Assembly (NCBI GenBank): GCA_027922465.2
Contig: BQMF02000036.1
Coordinates: 1,116,001-1,180,000 of the forward strand
DNA: 64,000 bases
From: Turritopsis dohrnii
Lineage: Eukaryota; Cnidaria; Hydrozoa; Anthoathecata; Oceaniidae
Reading direction: 5' to 3'
Under the pieces are notes generated by a model. It ran no database searches. It was not told the DNA's origin and worked only from the letters and a program-made list of their open reading frames with translations. Below are positions 1 to 12,109 of this stretch, piece by piece. Numbering within the stretch: position 1 is the first letter of the stretch; every line of letters starts with the position of its first letter. The position numbers were made by a program, and so were the translations under genes.

Positions 1-2409
1 CTACCAGGGAGCAAATTTGCTCCTGCACCAGTATCATCATCTACTTCAAAACCACCAAGATTCCAAGATCTTTCCATACCAGTGGCAGTCATTTCGGCAG
101 AGATTCGGTGGGCACTAAAATCTGTTTTGTCACACTTCTCATTACGCTCGTGCCTTGATCTCAATGAGCTTTTAAAAGTAATGTTTCCAGATTCTGAAAT
201 TAGCAAGGATTTCCAAATGAGCAAAACAAAACTTGGTTATGTTATAACATTTGGTATAGCCCCATATTTCAAAGAACGTTTGGTTAAACGGATGTTAAAC
301 TCTCCATTTTTCTCTGTCATGTTTGATGAATCACTCAATAAAGTATTTCAAGAAGAGCAAATGGATGTTCAAATACGATATTGGGATGACACAACCAATT
401 TAGCACTATCAAGATACCTCGATTCACAGTTTATGTTCCGTCCAAATGCAACCAATTTAGTTAATGCAATAAGTATAGCTTCGAAAGGCTTAGATGCCAG
501 AAAATTGCTTCATTTATCAATGGATGGACCAAACACCAATTGGGCTGTGTTTAGTATGATCCAAACCAGTCGCCAGGAAGAAGAAAAACCTCCATTGCTT
601 AACCTTCAAAGTTGTGGGCTTCATGTTGTTTCAGGCGCTTTGCAGAGAGGCATTCTACAGATTGGGATCTTGAAAAGGTTTTTTATTAAAAAAAATTTTA
701 CATAATTTTGGACATAATAGCAAGCCTCACCTATGGGCTTTATCAGCTTTATCTTAACTTTTTTAGGTTCTTCGTGCAATGTCTAAGCTTTTTCAAGATT
801 CACCAGCCAGAAGAGACCTTTATGTGAAGCTTGGCACTAGCACGATATTTCCTTTAAAATTTTGCCCTACTCGCTGGTCTGAAAACGAAGATGTTGCAAG
901 CAGAGCTATTGAAACATGGTCTAAAGTCCAATCAGTGATCAAACATTTTCTTGGCCTCAGCCAGAGTGCTCGTCCCAAAAACAACAAGTCTTTTGATGTA
1001 CTAGTGAAACACCATAATGACCCTTTTATGGTTGCCAAATTTCACGTGTTGAAAGAATTGTCCTCTAAATTAAATTCCTTCTTAATATGTTATCAGACGG
1101 ATGCTCCCATGATACCTTTCATGTCAGATGATTTAGAGAACGTCCTAAGAAGTATTATGAAAAAATTTGTGCTTAAGGAAGAGTTGGAAAAAGCAAACAC
1201 TCCCTTTAGGCTTATCAAGGTCAATTTAGATTGTACAGAAAAGCTGCTTCCTCCAGAACAAGTAAGTTAGCATCAATTAGAAAGGACCTTTGTTTTTAGA
1301 ATAACATTTTCTTTGGACTAGTTTTGTTGTTACTTTTAATTCTATTCATCATCAGAAATGACACCATGGCTATTTCATCATTAAATCTATAGTGTATATA
1401 CTTGGCAAAGCCCTGCATGGACTCATGTTTTAATTGTTTTATAAATCATGTTTTTCAGGTTAAGGTTGGATCTGCAGCTAAGTTGGAACTTAAGAGAGTC
1501 GAGAAAACATGCGGTTTTTCCAAGGTTTTGAAGTTCAAAAAGGAATATCGAAACCTCCTTAAAGCATTATGCCAAAAGCTTCAAGAAAGAAGCCCTTTAA
1601 AGTCTGTAGTAGTTCGGTGTGCAGCTTGTCTTTCACCATCTAATATGACAGAATCTGAGCTATCAGTAGAATTATTTGAAAAGCTTGCAGATTTTTTGCA
1701 TGAGCAAAAACGCATCACTTCACAACAGTGTGATGATTCAAAGTCTCAATATGAACAGTTTTTGGATAAAACTGTCAAAATTCATAAGGAGAAGTTCACA
1801 AAGTTTAACCAAAATGTTGATCGTGTAGATCAGTTTTTGGGCATTTATCTGAACAATGTCAAAGAATTTCGAAGTTTCTGGTTGATTTGCAAGCTCGTTT
1901 TTGTATTATCTCATGGTCAAAGTCAGGTAGAACGAGGTTTTAACATCAACAAAGATGCCCTTGCTGTTAGCATGGAAGAAGATTCTCTCAGGGCTCGTCG
2001 TATGATATACGACGAAATGATGTCGTCTGGAGTTTCTGTCTCTGAATTTGTCATTGAAAAGGGATTAATCCAGAGTTGCAAATCTGCTCACTCAAGATAC
2101 ATTGCGAATTTGAAAGAGAAGAAAGATGAAGAAACCAACCAAGCAACGTCAAGGAAAAGAAAATTACTAACAGAGGAACTGCTAACAGTTAAACGAAAAA
2201 AGATGGAGCTAGAAACTGTTGTTGCATCACTTCGAGCAGATATCGAAAAATTCTCAATCGAAGCAGGTGAAAAGGAAGATTTGGTTGAGATGAAGTCCCT
2301 TTTAATTAAAGCGAACTCCTTCAGGGAGGCTGCTAAGCAAAAATCAAAGACCATTCAAGAACTTGAACTTGCTTATCGTAAACTTGAAGATGAAATAAAG
2401 GCAGTATAG
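1..2409 (+). CDS. hAT-like transposase-related protein, 5' end outside window
   Basis: Three exons join: 1-677 (frame open from base 1, so the start lies upstream), 767-1261 and 1459-2409, with GT/AG introns of 89 and 197 bases and phase 0 at both junctions. The product resembles a family of long cnidarian and fish proteins related to hAT transposases. Landmarks are FDESLNK and EEQMDVQIRYW in exon 1, LFQDSPARRD, FCPTRW and LVKHHND in exon 2, and VFVLSHGQSQVERGFNINK in exon 3. The last resembles the hAT C-terminal dimerisation segment. A lysine/glutamate-rich coiled coil fills roughly the last 100 residues. The 5' BED-type zinc finger expected in hAT proteins is not in the window. Near 640-655 the frame shifts: the expected DWDLEK just before the first donor is one frame away from the upstream reading, so the copy is broken or the base call is wrong. 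No terminal inverted repeats were identified. It may be a decayed element or a domesticated gene. Confidence 0.7.
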
Positions 2410-3000
2410 GCTTTGTTGACACTTTTTGTTTGCTTATAATGTAGTTAGTTTTTCTTCTATTAGAGAGATATGATACAACTGTCTGGCTCACCATCTCGTT
2501 TAAATGTTTTTCTGCATCTAATTCTCTATAGTGAAACTTTTAGTTGCTTGAGTGAGAATTAGTTTTAAAATTGTTATTCAAAAAGCATTTAGTTCACTTT
2601 GTTAGATTTGTTTAAATTTGTAGATGATACTTTCACCTAGATATTATTTATTCCTTCTTGATAGATGTTATTATTTAGTTCATATATGATGCTGAAAAGG
2701 GTGTTTTCACATTGTAAAAGATTTGAGGTCTTATTTCTTCTCTTTTTTTTTTAATGCATACTAAAAACTACAACTGCTGCCAGCTGTCAAGACTTAAGAT
2801 TGAATGATTGATCGTATTGTATCGTACATAAAGCTTAATGTTTTCCCTAATAAAAACTGATTATAGATATGCTTGATAGCACTTGGATTTTCGAGTCTGA
2901 TATACTTGAAAATTCTAAAAATATACTTGTAAATGTACTTGAATATACTTGATTTTGGATCTCAAAAATGAGTGGCCACCCTGCTGGGGATGTGGTTGAC
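2410..3000. other. AT-rich spacer after the hAT-like gene
   Basis: No gene is visible. Around 2900-2955 a short motif like ATATACTTG recurs four times. Similarity to the right-hand arm of the inverted duplication begins only at about 3001, so one duplication breakpoint lies at the end of this stretch. Confidence 0.5.
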
Positions 3001-3198
3001 CATAAATCAAATGGGCAGTTTATATATTTTTGATAAGTAATGCTCTTGTGTGTGTTCAGTGCAATATGTTAAACATTGAATCTCCCATATAAAATCCTAC
3101 TCAGCTGTATGTGGTCAGATATTACTTATCTCAATGGATTAGGGTTATTCGTTGGAATAAATTCCAGTTTTATCTGTTCATTGCCATTCCGTTTTTAG

Positions 3199-6100
3199 GG
3201 ATCAACCGAAATCTTTACTGGTCTAGGTTTAACTTTAGGCCCTGTCCTTGGCGGATTCCTCTTCAAGGTAACGTTTTTTGGTTAAGAGTTTCGAGTTTTT
3301 AACTCCACCATCTGTTTCAGATGAATAAACAGCTAAAAATTAAACCAAAGTGAAGTTTCAGTATTTCAGTAACAGTTTGATAGCTAATAGTAATTAATGT
3401 TTCAGGCTGGTGGATTCAAGTTGCCATTTCTTGTGGTTGGTAGTGCTATTTTGATTGAGTTGGTTCTGGTTATGTTCATCCTACCAAGCCAAGGTAATTT
3501 TTGTAAATTTCCTTTGTAAAAGTCAAGGAGCAAGATATTTTCCATTTCACGAAGATAAACTTTTTCATAGTTAACGAAGATGAAGTAGAAGAAAAAGAAG
3601 TGACAATTTTGGATGTGTTGCGTATTCCTGAGATTCTTCTCATGAGTAAGTATGTTTCACTGTTTTTTTATCAACTTTATTCCAAGAAATTGACACAATT
3701 TAAAAATTCAGGTTAATTTCATATTCCATCATTTCCTTTAAAATAAGCTCTTTTCCATATCTGTTCCGGTTCGGTAAAATATGCAATTCATATTTCATAA
3801 AAACATGAAAACGAGGTTTATTATGAACAATTTCAAATTTCTAGCGGGAAAAAGCAACACTTTAGCTGAATTAAAGTCTTGTTTATGTTTGTTTTAACAA
3901 AAAATAAAGCAGTTTCGAGCATCACTGTCTGAAGGAAAAAACATGAAATCATTGGAGGACTTCGGAGCGCAGTGCGTTTGTGAGTTAAGAGGAACAGACA
4001 ATAATATATTTTAACAAACAAACAAACCCTTAGAGGCCTGGTCGTAAGAAAATTAGCAGACGTGTGGTCATCGCACGCCTTAATTGACGATATCAGTTAT
4101 GGCGCGTGCGCTCATGTAAATTTTTGACAGATGTGCGATCAACTTTTTCCAGTTAAGATCAGCGATCTTCATTCTGTATATATGATAATCAAGTCAAATT
4201 TGAATTGTGTCATAATGTAACAATAATGAGAATTTCACGAAGAATGAATTAATAAAACTAAACATTATTTTCAAAGATTCGGAGAGTAAAATGTTAGCTA
4301 TTATAGAGATTACTTTGACGGTAAATATTCAAAAATTAATAAAGAGGAAGAATAAAACCTGAAAATAAAAAGATTTGCATTACTCTCCATCGTTTTAGTT
4401 TGAAGTTCAAATGGTGTTAAATTAAGACGTTTCCGTTCCATTAACTCGACACCACCTGGCTGGCTATTTTTTTAAACAAAAGATTATGTTTTCGAAACTG
4501 CAACCTTGCGCATACTTTTGTAACTTAAAAGAACTTTAAAAAGAAAGAGAAAACTACATAATGCAATTAAATTATATAATACATAATAAAATCATGCGCA
4601 TGAAGCTCCTTCTTCATTGTTCTTGTTTTCTACCAAGCGAAGAAAATTTGCGAGCACTGATTTTTAATTCAAAACCACTACCGTATTCCAAAGCGATCGG
4701 AGAATTGCTACTGAAATGGTAGCAAAGTTTCGTTCCATTAATTGTAGCACATGAACAATTTCCGAAGCAAAACTTTCAACATTTTGGGACAGACTTTTGT
4801 TGACTTTTAAATAAACATTTGTTATTACAGTCGTCATTACAAGCCAGGCGTGCGATTGCCATATGCCTAAATAAATCTTGGCGTGTGTGGAGGCATGCGC
4901 GTGCGATCGCACGCCTCTTACGACCAGGCCTGCCTTAAATAGGTATCTTATTGCAAGGACAGCCCTGAGAAAATGAAAATATATTTAGTAAAGAAAAGAA
5001 AAGAAAATACAACAGTAAAGTTAATTCTATGTTAAGAGAAAATGTCAGTTACAAAGGCAGACCTTATTCTATGCGTTTATGCTAAATTCTATCGTATTGC
5101 AAGTGCTAACACTACAAATCAAACACCTTCCAGTTCTGAAGAAGACATAAACACCTACAGGGAGAGTGCTTAACCATTCCCTGCAGCACTGACCTAAGTA
5201 CAACACCACTATTTTTGTTCATACAGTTATAAAATTATCTACTCATCAGCACTGTAAAATACAAACACATTTTACTGAAAAGTACACAATATAAAAGGTT
5301 CAAATCCTTCCAGTTTTTTCACGAAGGCTTCATAAAGAAAATCGGAACAGCATGTAATAATATATTGTTTTCTTGATGCTCGTGTGAGGGAGATGAAATC
5401 TGCTTATTGTACTTCAAGATTATTATCTTGGAATGTATTCAGCATGTAAGGCTGCCCCAATAGATGTGTTGTAAGCCAAGATCAAATTTGGTAGCAAACC
5501 AGCCATGCATTTGAAGCCAAAAATGAACTTGTATGACCCATGTGCTATATGGAGGACTGACAAGTTGACATTACCAGCCCCTGAATCAACTTAAAATGGA
5601 TCTTTCTGGGTGTTTAGGCCAGAAATCCACTTCACCGAGTTGAACAAGACATACAAATGGAAGTTTTAACAGACGACAATGTCGCTACAGCTGAACTTGC
5701 ACATAACTCATCACCAGGAATATCATGTCCCTTCAATACAATATCAAAGTGAAATTTAAAGATATGATGGATCATTATGTTTCGTCCCTTTCTGTTTCTA
5801 AATCAGGAATACACAACATATACAAGGGGTCAAAGTGCATCTGACCACTGACATCAACTACCAAAATTCCAAGTAGCAGCATCAAACTTCTATATTGCAT
5901 TGTAGAATTGCTTCAAGGTTGAAAGCCATGTATTACATCCAAAAAAGGCTCCACACTCTAATCCACGGAAATTTTTTTTTCTTTTATGCAACATCCTTAC
6001 TACTACTTGTCTCTATCATTCCTTTTTCATCCATGATTTAAATATTTTTGACATATTAAAATGCCACAATTAAGTAAATATCAGTAGATTATGAACTAAC

Positions 6101-9100
6101 ATAACGCTATGAAAAATAAAAAGTTCATAATAAACCTCGTTTTCACGATTTTAAGAAATATGAATTGTGTACTTTACCGAACCAGAATAGATATGGAAAA
6201 GAGCTTATTAATTGAATATGAACCAATATCTTAAGATATTAATTTTATGTATATGCTTTTCCGATATTTTTAAATATGAAAAGGCATTTTACAGAAAGGT
6301 GTATGTCAAAAATGTTTTTTAAAACAATTTCCCCTCTCGGCCCCTATCCATATCCGCAATTAATCCTTATTGAATCAATTATTGAACTGAAATGTGTTAG
6401 AAAAAGAAACTATTGCCAAAACTAACATTCTTGTATTTTCCGTCTTACCAAATTTATGTACTTGCCACATCAGAGTCGCGTTAATTTCATATTCATATAA
6501 TCAAAATGTCTCGATGTAAACACTGTTAAATTTGTTCGGTTAAGTGAGGTTAAAGTTTAAGCTATGCTTCGTTAATCCTTTTACAAGACTTTTCCACCAA
6601 AAAGCTTGATGGTCTCAAATTGATACATAAACACACACACATGGAAAAGTGATGGATGATCTTATATTTCATCATTGATGACATTTTTCAAAACAATCAA
6701 TAATAAACTAAGTTTCTTTTACATTCAAATGAATCGCACGTTGTCAGTGAGATGTATAAACATCTGAACTTGTCAACGATACAAGTTAACTTTAGTAGGT
6801 GCACCACTTACCATGTTTCGTTTTCTCCTAACTCCCCTTCTTTCGCTAATTTCATTGAAAATGTAAAGTAAAAGTTCCTTGACAGCATTAATTTCCTCCG
6901 TGTTAATTCACATTAAAATTATTGTGCGTTAATTTCTTGGAATAAGGTACATCTATTGAAAATGAGATCTGTCAATCAAGCTCCTCATTTTGGGGCAATG
7001 TGCTCCTGTGCCTCTATGTGCCTCTACCAGCACTCAAACTGGTATCAGATTTGACAATTTGAACCCCAAACATTGAAAACTAATTTCCTTTACTTCTGGC
7101 TCACTGCTTTTGATTATTTGGCATGTTTCCATATCTCTTTCGCCATTAAGTTTTTATATAAACCTATTTACAGAGGAAATATAGAAATATACTGAAATAT
7201 ACACACTATTTCAATAAAAATGGTCTTCATCATGGTGGCATTTTGATGATTTTTTTCACATCTTTTCACTTTTTTGTTTAATTGAATTTTAAAATTGAAT
7301 TATTTCAGTGTTTAAATCTATAGAAGAGCTAAGGAAAGTGATCTCAGCAATAAGAATATCAGCCTAAGAATTACATAAAACAATATAATATCTGTTTGCT
7401 AGATATAGGTATATATATTATATATTTTTGTAATAAAGGAAAGTCAGTTTACATGAGCACATCATTTTCTGAATTATTTTCAGCATTAACGCTTATTATC
7501 ATCATATCAAGTGTCACGTTTCTTGATCCAACATTAGCCGATCATTTGAATGAAATTACATATCCGGTAAGTTGATTTAATGCACCTCTTCTGCCATCCT
7601 ATTTGAATTTCAGTGTTAGTTAAGTAAAAGTGTACACTAATATATTCTGGTGCTACTTTTATTAACTCTAATTGACTCACACCGATTTTTCATTCTTTGT
7701 TATCTTTTAATGACACCTTTGAATACACACTAATGAAGCGTTTACTAATGAAGTAACATTGGAAGTAACAGCGGCTGGTTGGTGTAAAGTGAAGCAGAAT
7801 ACTAAAGCAGAATACTAGAGACTGGTAAAATGAATTAGAGATTCTAGTGTATGAAACAACAGAAAACTTCAATACCTTAATAAAGTTTCATGTTGTACCT
7901 TATCTTTTGATTTAATTTGTCCAAACAAACTTTACATTTCTTTAACTAACTAACCCCCCTCCCCCACCCACCCCACCCCTTTAAGCAGATGAATTTACAT
8001 GGTGTTTGTTAGTAATTTTTATGGATGTCCATAAAAACAAAGGTGGAATGTTATGTATGCTATGATAAGATTGGGTATTCGTTAGACAAATGCCAATCCG
8101 TTTGTCAATTTTTCTTTTTAATGTACAATACTGTAATATGCTATGGGTTACCGAGTCAATCACCTAAGTACGTTTTGGAGACCCTATGTTCGGGCCCAAA
8201 GATACCTGTTATGGAAATGTTTGATCAAAATTATGTTTCAGCTGAGATTTTGTAAGCAACACCAGATTTGATGAAATTTTGACCAACATTAATGTAAAAA
8301 TGTTAACAAACATAAAGAACTGTAAAAAATAAAAGACACCACGTCATGTTCAAATGAGAATTTGATGCCTGAAAGAAAACGTTTCTTAGGAAGATGTTTG
8401 GATATCTTATCATAGCAAACTTAATAGCTATATGTATGTTTATATTATGTTTGGTGCTTTTGAATATAGTTGTTTAGTTTGAAGCAGTTCAAACTGTTGC
8501 TTTTTTGTCAATAAAGAATTGAGATGCAGTGACACATTAGGATTTGTGTTTTCTTTGTTTCACAATTTCCTATGTTCATATATCTAGAAAGGTATGACTA
8601 GCGACAAGGCTGGCCTTGTGTTTTTGATACATGCATTTACATACGCAGCTAGTGCACCATTCATTGGCATGCTGATCGATAGAAAGGTAAACATACCGTT
8701 TTATCTTGACATTTGTATTTTTGAACTTATTGTGGTTTCCAATGCATTGCTGTAAACCGTTGGAAATGTTATTTATACGTATTTATTCATTTTATTGATG
8801 AATGGCCTTTTGATTTCTGACAGAACGGCCATCCATAAGGTACTGGAGCATTTAAAACGTTTGTTCCATACTAGATCCAGAACTAACCAAGCATATAGAC
8901 ATTTTCTGAAACTGTGTGTTCTGAACTGCCTCTGATGATGTCATTGGTTGCTTTGGATAGATGATGAAAGTCCTTGAAAATTCTTCTTCTATTTGCTGTG
9001 CAATTTATAATAACTGATAATAATTGTAATGAAATTGTTGTTCTTTTTGTTCTTAACTTACAACCTAAATCCAAGGAGTCTTTAAATTTAGTTGGTTTTC

Positions 9101-11774
9101 AAATTTAGGTCAATTCTCGGTTATTGATGATCATTGGGTTTGCGGTTTCTGTTATTGGTCTATTACTGATTGGTCCGGCACCATTCCTTCAATCATTCTT
9201 AAAGCCGTGAGTCTTTCTGATATCAATGCATATGTGATGCTGTCTTTCTGATATCAATGCATATGTGATGCTGTCTTTTTCTGATATCAATGCATATGTG
9301 ATGCTGGCGTTGTGAATGAGCTAAATATTGTAAAACCTCTGTTAAGAACTGCCAATCTGAACTTTTTGTAATTGTTTCAAAATCCAGTGTGATTGAATAC
9401 TGTGTACAATGCTTAAGGTCCCTTAGGGTCTGGTTGTAGTATACAGGTTTGGCTGTACTTTCCTTGATGAATTCTCTGGAGGAGGGGAGTAAATGGGTTC
9501 TTTTTATTTAGTTAGTTTTTTATGTTGTTTTTATTTTCAGGAAAGTATATTTAGTTTGTATCTCATTGGTATTTCTTGGAGCTGGTATATCATTGGCTAA
9601 TGTGCCAATCTTACCGACAATGAATGACAGTGCCATGTATGTATTTACGCTATATGACATTTAAAGTTGTGAACAAATTTGTTGACTTTCCAGCAAATAC
9701 CCCAGTTGGCAAATTTATTGAAAAATCACTGGAAAGAAGTACATTTCTATAAAAATATGCACACTTTATCAATGAAGATGCTCTTCGTCGCAGTGACTGA
9801 TTCGCCATTATTCACAGTCTTTTCTGCTGCCCTTTAAACACTTGAAATATAATAAAGCGTTATGTTATTGTGGGTTATTTTCATCCTTTTTTGTTAGTAA
9901 TAGTTTATTATTCTGTCAGAATATGGAGACCTTTTTAGTGAGCCAGGAGGTAATGTGTCAACAGAAACATGCAGTGAGTGCTAACATGGAATTTTCAAAA
10001 TAAGTTTGTTATCGTTTGTTATCTTCTTATCTTTTGTAGGGCTGCAGGTTTACCAAATCACTTGGGTACTTCAAGCATCATTTCTGGAATATTTGCTTCC
10101 GGATTAAACATAGGGTAAATGATTGTTTTAGCTAAGTTACTAAATCCCCACTTAAAGGGATCTGGGGTACACCTGTTGATTGGAGCGCTCCTGAGTAATG
10201 CTCCACTTGAGTGTGTAAAGAATTACACGTTCCTTATGTAAACCCCTCCATCCAGGTTTACAAATTGAAGTCACAGTTTTTTTTTCTTTCTTTGTCTAAG
10301 CACTGCTCTTGGGCCAGCCTTAGGTGGAGTGTTGGTCGATCAAACATCATTCGGTTGGACCGCTTTTGTAAGTCCTTCATTTGAAGTTTTCGGTTTTCTT
10401 AGAGGCAGTTGCATAGAAGCAACTGCAAACAGTCTTACCAACCGGGCAAATTTGTTGAATATTCACTGTGGAGGAGTAAATTTCTATAGAAGGATACACC
10501 CTTATTCAACGAAAATGCTCTTCCTCTCAGTGACTTTCTGTTATTTTCTATCATTAGTTTTTGGCATGTTTGTTATTCACTCACGTAAGTTTATCACTTT
10601 CACTTTCACTTTCACTTCATCTCTCTTACGTCGAAGTTTATTTGGTACAGTGTGTGTTTCCTTCATAATCACTTTAATGCATGTGTTATGTTATTCCAGT
10701 AAATCGTATGGAAGCTAAAACTTTGAGATTTATCCAGTTGTAAGTTAAAACCAAAACAATGATCTTTGTGTTCACATAATGGAGAGCATCTTTTGTCTTC
10801 TTTAGATCTTAATCATGTTGGTGTTCACCTTCTTTGAAAAGAGAATTGTAAGGCAATATCGTTTTTCATCATGGTAGCAATGAACTAGTGTCTCTAATAA
10901 TATCCATGGTTTCTTTTTCTTTGCAGAAAGTTTTAAAGGCTGTTATCTGGCGGGATAACGGTAAGTTACTTTTTTTGTATTGGCTAATATTTACCCAGTG
11001 GTAGAATCACCAGTTCTTTGACGGTCGTGCAGGTCTCGTGGCCTTCCTTTGATTTGAACTGAATCAGTTCCTTCAATTCCATATCAGTCCCTCACTACTT
11101 TTCACGGTAATAGAGTTGCTGATATAGTGTTGAACCTTATAGGGTAGCCCTAGAAATTCTCTTATTCAGCACTTATTTTCCCTTCACAGTGAGCAAAACG
11201 TTACTGTAGTTTAGGGTAGCTGCCGGACCTTGAAAACCTGGAACCTGGAACCTTGAAATTGTTACTTATTACTGAGAAACGTTTGACCGGTGCTTCATTT
11301 CTCCTTCAATAACATTTTTCAATACCATTTTCAGAGGGCACTCACTTTTTCTCTGAGAATCTTCTGATGTGAATGTTTGTTTGGAAGCTTTCTGAACCTG
11401 TAGATCGAGAGAAACGTTCTGAAGGGATTTTTGAAGAACTTTTAAAATGGGAAAATATTCCTCATAAAACCTTGAAAAACAGCCAGAAATTGGAGAAAAA
11501 AGACCTTGAAAACCTTGAATTTGGGAAGCTAACATGAATTTGTTCATTGTATCGGAAAAGTTAATGTCTGTCTATCTGTATTCTGTAAATTTTATTTTTA
11601 ATTGCGTTAGGGACAGCACTGTGTTGTTTACACATGCCCCAATGGCGCCATTCATGCGATATTTATAGATTGCAAGAATTTTGTGGAGGCTTGTAAAGAA
11701 ATATCTTTTCTTCGGTTTTAGCCTTGCAGTGGATGAAAAAGGATGAATACGAATTGCAGATGGACAAGTTCTAG
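3199..11774 (+). CDS. SLC18B1-like MFS transporter, copy 1 (5' exons not in view)
   Basis: Thirteen exons: 3199-3267, 3406-3493, 3571-3645, 7484-7566, 8588-8686, 9109-9206, 9541-9636, 10040-10114, 10301-10367, 10558-10584, 10806-10847, 10927-10960 and 11722-11774 (stop TAG 11772-11774). They total 906 bases, an uninterrupted 302 codons, and every intron has GT/AG ends with matching phase. The protein is the C-terminal two thirds of a major facilitator of the SLC18 family (vesicular amine/polyamine exchangers): EIFTGLGLTLGP, FLDPTLADH, KAGLVFLIHAF and a final transmembrane helix followed by a basic/acidic tail. Copy 2 has four further 5' exons. These are absent here because similarity stops inside the preceding intron and a hAT-like gene lies upstream, so this copy is either 5'-truncated or has its first exons beyond the window. 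The intact frame argues against a long-dead pseudogene. Expression is unknown. Confidence 0.75.
3746..6205. mobile_element. TIR transposon with TA target duplication (Tc1/mariner-like, non-autonomous)
   Basis: Starts AGCTCTTTTCCATATCTGTT and ends with its inverted match. The terminal inverted repeats run about 84 bases (3746-3830 and about 6122-6205), flanked by TA on both sides. The arm B intron is only 339 bases long and lacks the whole block, giving an empty site. No transposase reading frame is visible. A second element (4033-4932) is nested inside. Confidence 0.75.
4033..4932. mobile_element. 900-bp MITE with 5-bp duplication CCTTA
   Basis: Termini AGGCCTGGTCGTAAG and CTTACGACCAGGCCT are inverted repeats. 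Flanks CCTTA (4028-4032) and CCTTA (4933-4937) form a target-site duplication. Subterminal GTGCGAT/ATCGCAC motifs recur at both ends (for example CGTGCGATCGCACG near 4900), as expected of transposase-binding sites. No coding capacity. Nested inside the 3746-6205 element. Confidence 0.75.
6390..7442. other. Intron insertion specific to arm A, nature unclear
   Basis: Arm A and arm B introns align up to about 6389 and again from about 7443, just before the exon at 7484. The roughly 1.05 kb between has no counterpart in arm B. It contains a fragment of the CACTGCGA MITE family near 7180-7245. I recognise no open frame or clear termini. Confidence 0.45.
9211..9305. repeat. 31-bp tandem triplication beside a splice donor
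   Basis: Units at 9211-9241, 9242-9272 and 9273-9305 share GTCTTTCTGATATCAATGCA and so on; the third is 33 bases long. The array starts four bases after the donor at 9207. Arm B has a single unit at the matching place. Confidence 0.85.
9701..9830. mobile_element. Short MITE of the CACTGCGA family
   Basis: About 120 bases with inverted-repeat character: CCCAGTTGGCAAATTT at the left, a central TTTCTATAAAAATAT and ATGCTCTTCGTCGCAGTGAC at the right. A matching copy at about 39527-39622 in arm B shows it predates the duplication. Confidence 0.6.
10436..10555. mobile_element. Short MITE of the CACTGCGA family
   Basis: GGGCAAATTTGTTGAATATT, then a TCTATAGAAGGATACACC core and a CTCTTCCTCTCAGTGAC right end. 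The equivalent copy in arm B is about 38915-39021. It lies just upstream of the 27-base microexon at 10558-10584. Confidence 0.55.
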
Positions 11775-12109
11775 CAAGTATACTGCCATCTACTAATTTA
11801 TTATTTCAATTGATCATTTTTGCGTACATGAAATATTGTAAATCAAATATCCACAATGAGTATGTTTATGTCACAGGACTCAAACATTACATAATTACGG
11901 CGAAAACACTAATGAAAGTATTTGAACGAATGAGGCTAAGGTTACCCTCACTAACCCAGACACATTTCACAAGGTTTACACCTTAAAGTTTGATGTTTGA
12001 ATCCTGTCCCACGAGCTGTATACTGTATACAAAAGTACGATGAAAAAACTTTTGATTTTTATAAAGAGTTAAAGGGTTCAGATTTTAGAAAATTTTTGTA
12101 AATTTGTTT

